Source: Kalaharituber pfeilii
Lineage: Eukaryota > Ascomycota > Pezizomycetes > Pezizales > Pezizaceae
Reading direction: 5' to 3'
Length of the DNA: 64,000 bases
Assembly: GCA_015179045.1 (NCBI GenBank)
Contig: WHUZ01000005.1
Span: forward strand, 744,001-808,000
Part shown: piece by piece, positions 57,985 through 64,000 of the stretch
Position numbering within the stretch: the stretch's first letter is position 1
Layout: every line of letters starts with the position of its first letter
Made by a program: the position numbers and the translations under genes
Notes under the pieces: generated by a model
Databases searched by the model: none
What the model saw: the letters and a program-made list of their open reading frames with translations, nothing else
Told to the model about the DNA's origin: nothing

Positions 57985-60662
57985 ATTAGCGACAAACAAT
58001 TGTAATTTTTGCAAGCATCAAACATGCAGGATACAGGATAGTCTCGAACCGGAAATAAGAACAATAAAGTAGCATTCATTGAGGTTGAGGTAGTACGACC
58101 ACTTAGTTTCTGACCAGCACTACCGCTAATCGACCCCAGGATGCAAGGCCCAATAAGTCTAGCCCAGATTGATGATTAATGGACCAAAAAAATTACCAAA
58201 TTGCCCCACCAGCATGATGAGGGGATTTGCCGGACGAGATAGTTAAAAGTAAAAAAAAAAAGGCTCTGCTGTGGACATGCAGAGAGTATACAGTGATACT
58301 ACGTCTGCATGTACGAATGGACCAGATCTAGACTCGGTGGCTATCAACAGCCAAGTAGTAGCTGAGTGGGAGAAAGCAATTGATTCGTATCGTAAAACAC
58401 AGGCAATAGCATAGCAATAAACAAAACGGCATGTAAGCAAGGAAGAAGCAGCCCCGTAACCATCTACACTCATAACTATATATCACCAGCCGATGACTAA
58501 GCCGAGAAATGACTAAGCCCCGCCGGCAATTTATCTCATTATCCCATCTGCCTCCTAGAGTTTCAAAAGTGTAGAATTATAAGGGCATGCTGTGCACTTA
58601 TCCCATCTAAGGTTATTAGGCATTACCCTGAACTCCCCTTGCTCGAAAGTGTTAAGTACTTAGCATACGCTCACAATTGCGCAGACTCCAGACCAGCACG
58701 TGCACAGGATTGACAATCTATCATAAGCCACAACGCAGTATCAGTCCCGCGCGGACCGTTCCGCTCCCGTCCCGCCTTCGGTAAGCTAAGCCACGGTGGG
58801 GTGAAGCTACGGTACCTAGTCAATATGTAGTTTGCACTACCCCTCACACATACCTGTAGGCTGGGTTTCTCGCAAGCGCAACTAAAAGTAAGCACTTAAA
58901 GTATCATAAGAGACAGACATACTTAAAGCGAATAGTAGTCTCGGATGGGCAGCTTTTAGCTAATAAGTGAAGCTGACCATGCATGCACCGCGAAAAGATA
59001 ACCAGCTTAAAGTTTTTGTTCAACGGAAAATAAGACGATCATGGGCGAAACCTGGGGGAAGTGAGAGCTTAACACGCGTGCCAGTTGACAGATGACGGGT
59101 AAAAGTTGATAGCTACAGGATTGACAGCTTGAGCTTGAGTTTTGCATTCGGCTGTTGCTTTGTTTTAATTGTTATCTCGCGTCGATTGTGGGGTAGGGAC
59201 TCATGATCTTGTCAATGTACCTACGCTACCAGCCTGCACATAGATTGGGATAATTGAGAGTAGTAGGGCAGCCTGAGAAGTCATACGACCTGTCACATTT
59301 GTTGTATGGAAGAAAATCCGGGTACTACGTACCCACTTGCAAACTTTAGCCCAAAGGTTGAGGCCAAGCCCGCCGCTTGACTGCTCAATTGCAGCATTTT
59401 ACGTGCAAATATGGAGCCATGCTACTATGAATCATAAGCATGTTTGGCAAGGATCGGCGGCTGTTTGACCTCTATGATTGAGATTTATTGGTTGCCACAC
59501 AGGGTGTGACTTGAAGTTTGTTCGTGTGCATAATGCATGGTATGATAACGTATATCATATTGTGAGTCAACGCCGCCAGCTCTCAATTGCTGATAGCATG
59601 GTGTGGCGATATGGCAGTACGAGTACAGGGCTTGGCTCGGTGGGGGATGCTCAGCGTATCGAGGCGACGTCATTAGCCACGGCTGAGATGTAACAGAAGC
59701 AGTGTTGCGATGTCGGTGTATTTTCATCTGCAGTTGCAATATCATCTCAATTGACAGCCCGCGAACCGAATCTGCAGTTTTGGTCGATTGAGGCCTACCA
59801 ATTTCATGGATACAAAGTTGGATACCAGTACGGTACTGGAGCACATATCAATGCTAACGGGGTAAATTAGGTACAAACAAATGACAGTCTCCTCAATTGA
59901 TGGGGACTGATTGGGCAGGACGCTCTCCCTTGCTGCAGCATTGAATTTGGTGGGTTTGGGGGGGGATGGGGGGGGATGGGGGGGGAGAGGGGGGGGGGGT
60001 GTACAGCATGCATTTGTGTATTGACTTCTGTGTCGTCCTGCCCCAGTGCAGGGCCTGTGATTGCGGCAATTGCACGACGAGATGATCAGATGCCAAAGTT
60101 GCTCACGACCAAGACTGTTGGATCACATTTCTGCTTCACCACTGGTTGAAGCATAGCTCAGGCCCGCCATCTGTGCCGCCCTAGTCCAGTCACGTCCTAG
60201 CCGGGGCATGGGCAGCGATGCGCGGGGTCGCCCAATGATGGGTGCCAGCGGGGCCGCGCGCTATGCCGTAGGGGGATAAGCGCGACGATCGGCGCTGGCG
60301 CGGGGGCTCGCGCGGCGCAGTTCTGCGCAGCGACTGCGCACCACTGAGCAGCCCGCCGCACCAGGGCAAGCATTGGGCCAGCAAACGCAGCGACTGCGGC
60401 GCCCACCCCCCCCCCCCCCCTCCGCGCCCGCCCGCAGCCCTCACTCAGCCTCGCGAAGCATAAGAGGGGCAGCCACCCCCCCCCCCCCGCCCAAACTGCT
60501 TCTTTCCTCTTCTTTCCCTTTTCCTCTCCCATTCCTTCAATCAACCTCTCCGTACTTCCATTCCTCCATCCACCTGTCTTCCTCTAGGAACCGCCCGCCT
60601 CAAATTCAGTGGACCGCCCCCAAAATCAGGAACCATTCTAGGCGGCTCGTCCTCGAGCCGCC
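57985..60662. other. Intergenic region and promoter of the zinc-finger gene
   Basis: No gene seen. G-runs at 59957-59999 (several runs of 7-10 G) and C-runs at 60406-60421 and 60477-60488 lie in the GC-rich last 700 bp before the ATG at 60663 and could form quadruplexes. Pyrimidine-rich CTTTCCTCTTCC sequence at 60500-60590 looks like a fungal CT-box before a transcription start. Confidence 0.5.
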
Positions 60663-62348
60663 ATGTCTCCAATCCCCGGCCGGGATAAAATTGATCCAGG
60701 CTCGGGCCCACCATGCTATGATCCTTCACCACCAGACACCCCTCCACCGACAAACGCCGTAAATATGGCTGTGTTGAATGGCAGGCTTGACGGGGGCTCG
60801 CATGCCCTGTCTTACTACGATTCGAGCACGCTGGAGAAGGCTACGTCCCTCATGCAAGAAGCTGAATTTGCATTGCCCCTGTTAAAGCCGGCCTTTTGCG
60901 ATTTGAGCTTCTCGTGTGAACAGATGCAGCTCTATTCGTACGTCTTCCTTTCCTCGTTATCTGCCCGCAATCAAATCTCACATCAACGTATTCGTGCTAA
61001 CATAATGTTCTTGTCAACATGATAAGGCGTGGACGATCTGAGCTCTGCCTGCTCCTCGACTCAGCGAGTGAAGTGCTCAAGACGGAATCGGATTTGGCTT
61101 TAGACTTGAATATTTCTCTCGGTTCATACGCCTTAGGCAGTGAGGTACGCTTTCAATCTTTTGCGATCGGCACGTGCTCTTTCCTGTTTACTGATGTATC
61201 GATACGACCCATAGCCTGACGATTGCTTGGAGAGACTCTTCAATGGTTACATACCTGAGAAGGCGCCCCAGCATGACGATAACGGGAAAATGTATCCTCC
61301 TCCTTTGCAACGCAAAGGGCCGATTAGATACATTGGCTTATACCCACGGTCGTCTGATCCCCCATTATCATCGTTAAAAGAGAACTCTCGCACCCAGATC
61401 GACCACAACGCACATATCAGCTTTAACCACTCTGCATTATCGTGTTTCTCGTCCATATCTTACTTATTCACCCTTATCTCTCGCTTGGTAGCAAAAGCCT
61501 ACCTCGCATTAGTACCTAAAAAAAAACCTTGGGATTACTCGCAAAAGAGCTCGGTCAATTCGGAGGAGGCCAAAATGGAACAAATATTCAATGACCTTGA
61601 GAATTGCTATTATGACGACAGCTTCTGGGATGTCAATTCAGAAGAGGGCTTGAATTACATCATTGCACAGCCTAGGATATACCAATCTTCATTCCCGCGA
61701 GAAGGTGTGTACCCAGCCCACGAGCAAGGACACCTTCAACTACCACAAGAATCAAATACCATACCCAATCCTGATGAAATGGAGATCGACGATGATTTTC
61801 TAGAGCAGTTCTTTGACTTCTCTAATACGGAATCGAGACCGGAAGAGTTTTCTTCTCCTCCTACCCCATACTCACCGGCCGACTTCACGTTGTTCTCGCC
61901 CTCGTTTTCTCAGGAGCCATCTCCACCCCCTGAGATAATATACACGAGCTCTGCAACAGCCTCTCCAGCTGGTACGCAGCCGTCCACCCCAACTAGCCCA
62001 TTAAGGTCACCATCGTTCTTCGAAAGCTCCCCGGAAACGGCAACGGTACACGGGTACCGGTGCAGTAACGAGGCTTGCTCCACAAGGCCTCCTTTCGAAA
62101 GAAGGTGCGACCTTAACAAGCACCTCAAAACACACATGAAGTTTATCATGTGCCCCCACACCAGCTGCATATTTAAATGCAGTACGGCTAAGGACCTCAA
62201 GCGGCATAACGACACTGTGCATCTCAAGCTCCGTGAGTTCGTATGCACAAAATGTGTAAGTCAAGGTTTAAAAGGGACTTTCAGCCGAAAGGACAACCTC
62301 CAGGACCACCAACGGCGTGTCCATGGAATTGGTAAGCGCAAGAAGTGA
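60663..62348 (+). CDS. C2H2 zinc-finger transcription factor, 3 exons
   Basis: Exons 60663-60937, 61027-61144 and 61215-62348 give 508 residues. The N-terminal 130 residues are helical (STLEKATSLMQEAEFALPLL, SELCLLLDSASEVLKTESDL). A long acidic, Pro/Ser-rich middle (MEIDDDFLEQFFDFSNTES, SSPPTPYSPADFTLFSPSFS) is a likely activation domain. Three C-terminal fingers lie at about residues 410-505: YRCSNEAC..HLKTH, MCPHTSCIFKCSTAKDLKRH ending DTVH, and VCTKC..FSRKDNLQDHQRR ending VH. The spacing C-x4-C in the first two is common in fungal regulators. GKRKK after the last finger is a basic tail that may serve as a nuclear signal. Intron borders GTACGT/AAG and GTACGC/TAG keep phase. Target genes are unknown. 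Confidence 0.88.
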
Positions 62349-63553
62349 AAGTCAACAGTTTTGCTTCTAAGTCAGTTCCCACAAAAACAGAGAAAAAGAA
62401 AAAAAAAAAAGGTCAAAACCAAAAAAAAAAAAAAAAAAAAAAAAAAAAGGAATGATACATTTTCGGCCTCTCCCCCTCTTTGTGTCCTTGTTCCAGCGCC
62501 TGTTTCTCGCTACTGTCCCCTCCCTCCCTTTTCTTACTTCCACCCTCACAACTTCCCGCCAATTTTCCCTCTTGCGCAGTTTTTCTCCTTGCTGGTTCCA
62601 GGTTGAATTCTTGAAGCGTTCGGTGATGGTATGATTAGGTTTTTTTTTTGGTCGATTTTCCAGTTTTGGTTATGTTTGAGGCATCTGTTGGTTTTTGTCC
62701 TTTTCATCCACTTTTATTGTCTCCTATTTGGTACTGAGTATGATGTGTGGGCGGGGATTATGCTAAGATTGAATTTGTTTGCCTTATTTCTCACAACGAG
62801 CAGCATTTTGAAGTCTTTTGTTAGTTTGAATCAAGCCGAGAAATTATGTAGTTACGATTTTGAGAATCCGGAATTGTGGTTTTTTGCGTCGAGTCGAAGG
62901 GATATAGGAGTGTAAATTGTATCTGCAGGTCAAGTTGGTTATGAGGTTTTTAGTAATTAATGTATGCCTACTATAGTCTGGTTGCCTACTTTGGAGTAGT
63001 CTCATAACCAGACTTTGGAGCAAATGGCAAGCAGTAACAGTAGTAGCTTGAATCTGGGGCACACTAGCGAGCAGTTACCCAACAATGTGGCACGTGAGGT
63101 GAACAAGGTTACTGTCACAATATTTAATTAATCCACCCAACGTACGTGAATTCAAAGCAAACATCAAGACGGTTTTGACTTCCTGGGTGTGGAATGCAGT
63201 GCATATGGCACGCACAAGTGTTTTGAACGGCCCACGATATTTAAAGTGTTTATATCACACCGTATTCCTTATTAACTATGACTAGATTACACATGAATAG
63301 ATTACAACATAATTCCCAATCCGAACATTATCTCCGACAAAAACGACATCCCAATAGCAACCAGAGTAAGCATACAAAATAAAAAGACTAAAAGACAGAC
63401 GCGGAATATAGGTGTGACAATTGGTGAAAATGGACAGTAGTGAGACAAACGCATTTCATCCCTCCTTCAATACCTCCGAAACATGCATATCTCCGCCTCA
63501 AAATTTCCCAGCCTTCCGCAATCCAATTTCCCTACAACTTTGCCCTCACTCGT
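62349..63553. other. 3' region of the zinc-finger gene and spacer
   Basis: Poly-A tracts at 62397-62410 and 62421-62448 lie within 100 nt of the stop codon and lack a LINE hairpin, so they are probably simple A-tracts. A short inverted pair GTCTGGTT (62976) and AACCAGAC (63006) belongs to the AGTCTGGTT family. Confidence 0.5.
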
Positions 63554-64000
63554 TTATGCGATATCGATCCTTTTGATACCTCTTTTCTCCCTCTTCGGTA
63601 CAACGATCTTCAAGATACCGTTTTCCAAGCTGGCCTTGACTCCTTCCTGGTCAATTTCTCCAGGGAAACTAAAGCTGCGCTGAAATGAGCCAACGGTCCT
63701 CTCGCTGACCCAGTATTTGACTTGCTCCTCGTCCTGTTTCTCCTTCCTCTCGGAAAGTTTCTCTTGTTTCTCCTTCTCACCACCTTCGGTAATAGCACCT
63801 TTCATGGTAGTGCCTTCGAGAGCTCCAGCTGGAGGAGTGCCAGATTGGAACGCCCTTTCAATCCTGCCGCGAACGACAAGTGTGTTGGTGTCGGTGAATT
63901 CGATAGAGAGGTTCTTCTTCTTGTCTTCGAGGCCAGGGAGTTCACCCTCGAGGACGTACTCTTTGGGTGTCTCGTGAACATCAAAATTCGGGGAGAAGGC
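63554..64000 (-). CDS. Small heat-shock protein (Hsp20/Hsp30 type), N-terminus beyond the window
   Basis: A minus-strand frame is open from the window edge to TAA at 63554, 148 residues visible. The alpha-crystallin domain starts at FDVHETPKEYVLEGELPGL, with IEFTDTNTLVVRGR, a charged insert (EGGEKEKQEKLSERKEKQDE), YWVSERTVGSFQRSFSFPGE, VKASLENGILKIVVPK and a final I-x-I-like RIDIA. Fungal Hsp30 proteins are ATP-independent holdases induced by heat or stationary phase, and the long charged insert before the SERxxGSFxRxFxFP segment is typical of them. The start codon and promoter are not in the window. Confidence 0.92.
   Translation of the reverse strand, partial: AFSPNFDVHETPKEYVLEGELPGLEDKKKNLSIEFTDTNTLVVRGRIERAFQSGTPPAGALEGTTMKGAITEGGEKEKQEKLSERKEKQDEEQVKYWVSERTVGSFQRSFSFPGEIDQEGVKASLENGILKIVVPKREKRGIKRIDIA

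Noticed and set aside
62397..62448. Poly-A tracts after the zinc-finger gene as another LINE insertion
   Set aside because: Neither family hairpin precedes them and no flanking duplication is visible.
1..64000. tRNA, rRNA or CRISPR features
   Set aside because: I scanned for A/B-box pairs with a closing acceptor stem and for regular spaced repeats and found none that held up. GGTTCGA-like words near 21197 belong to the foldback family.

Overview
The window looks like nuclear DNA of a filamentous ascomycete (Pezizomycotina). The evidence is short spliceosomal introns (51 to about 220 nt) with GTRNGT-type donors and CTAAC/CTGAC-like branch sites, mitochondrial proteins with presequences, fungal ferric reductases, a full-length ABCB transporter, a GH131-like secreted protein and Tad1-type LINE remains. 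Wide gene-poor, repeat-rich stretches resemble a TE-rich genome; a Pezizomycetes-like or mildew-like genome is possible, but the sequence does not settle the order.

Layout. 1-5.3 kb is a compact housekeeping block: a mitochondrial GrpE, a mitochondrial Phe-tRNA synthetase (minus) and, divergent from it, mitochondrial ribosomal protein uL16m. At 7.5-8.7 kb is a 2H-phosphoesterase-like protein, at 10-11.1 kb a RING-finger protein with an RS-like tail, and at 14.7-17.05 kb a first ferric reductase. 17-21 kb holds LINE tails and a decayed ankyrin gene split by a retroposon. A GH131-like secreted enzyme lies at 21.5-22.7 kb and an 11-exon ABCB transporter at 24.95-29.7 kb. 29.7-52 kb is almost empty of intact genes and holds decayed DNA transposons (Tc1/mariner, pogo-like and hAT-like), foldback elements, LINE 3' ends and microsatellites. 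A second ferric reductase follows at 52.0-54.3 kb, a truncated LINE at 55.5 kb, a C2H2 transcription factor at 60.7-62.3 kb and a small heat-shock protein that runs off the right edge.

Shared functions. Three genes serve the mitochondrion (protein import/folding, tRNA charging, ribosome). Two ferric reductases of different subtype could act in high-affinity iron uptake. The other genes show no obvious pathway link.

Most interesting signal. Two families of very short retroposed sequences each end in a nested stem-loop directly before a poly-A tail. Several have target-site duplications of 9-15 bp, and one body is only 39 nt. In one family the outer stem shows compensating base changes between copies. 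Two copies of that family carry the Cys/His-rich C-terminus of a non-LTR retrotransposon, so the hairpin is probably the LINE's own 3' recognition element. A separate motif, AGTCTGGTT, is strongly over-represented and marks tiny foldback elements.
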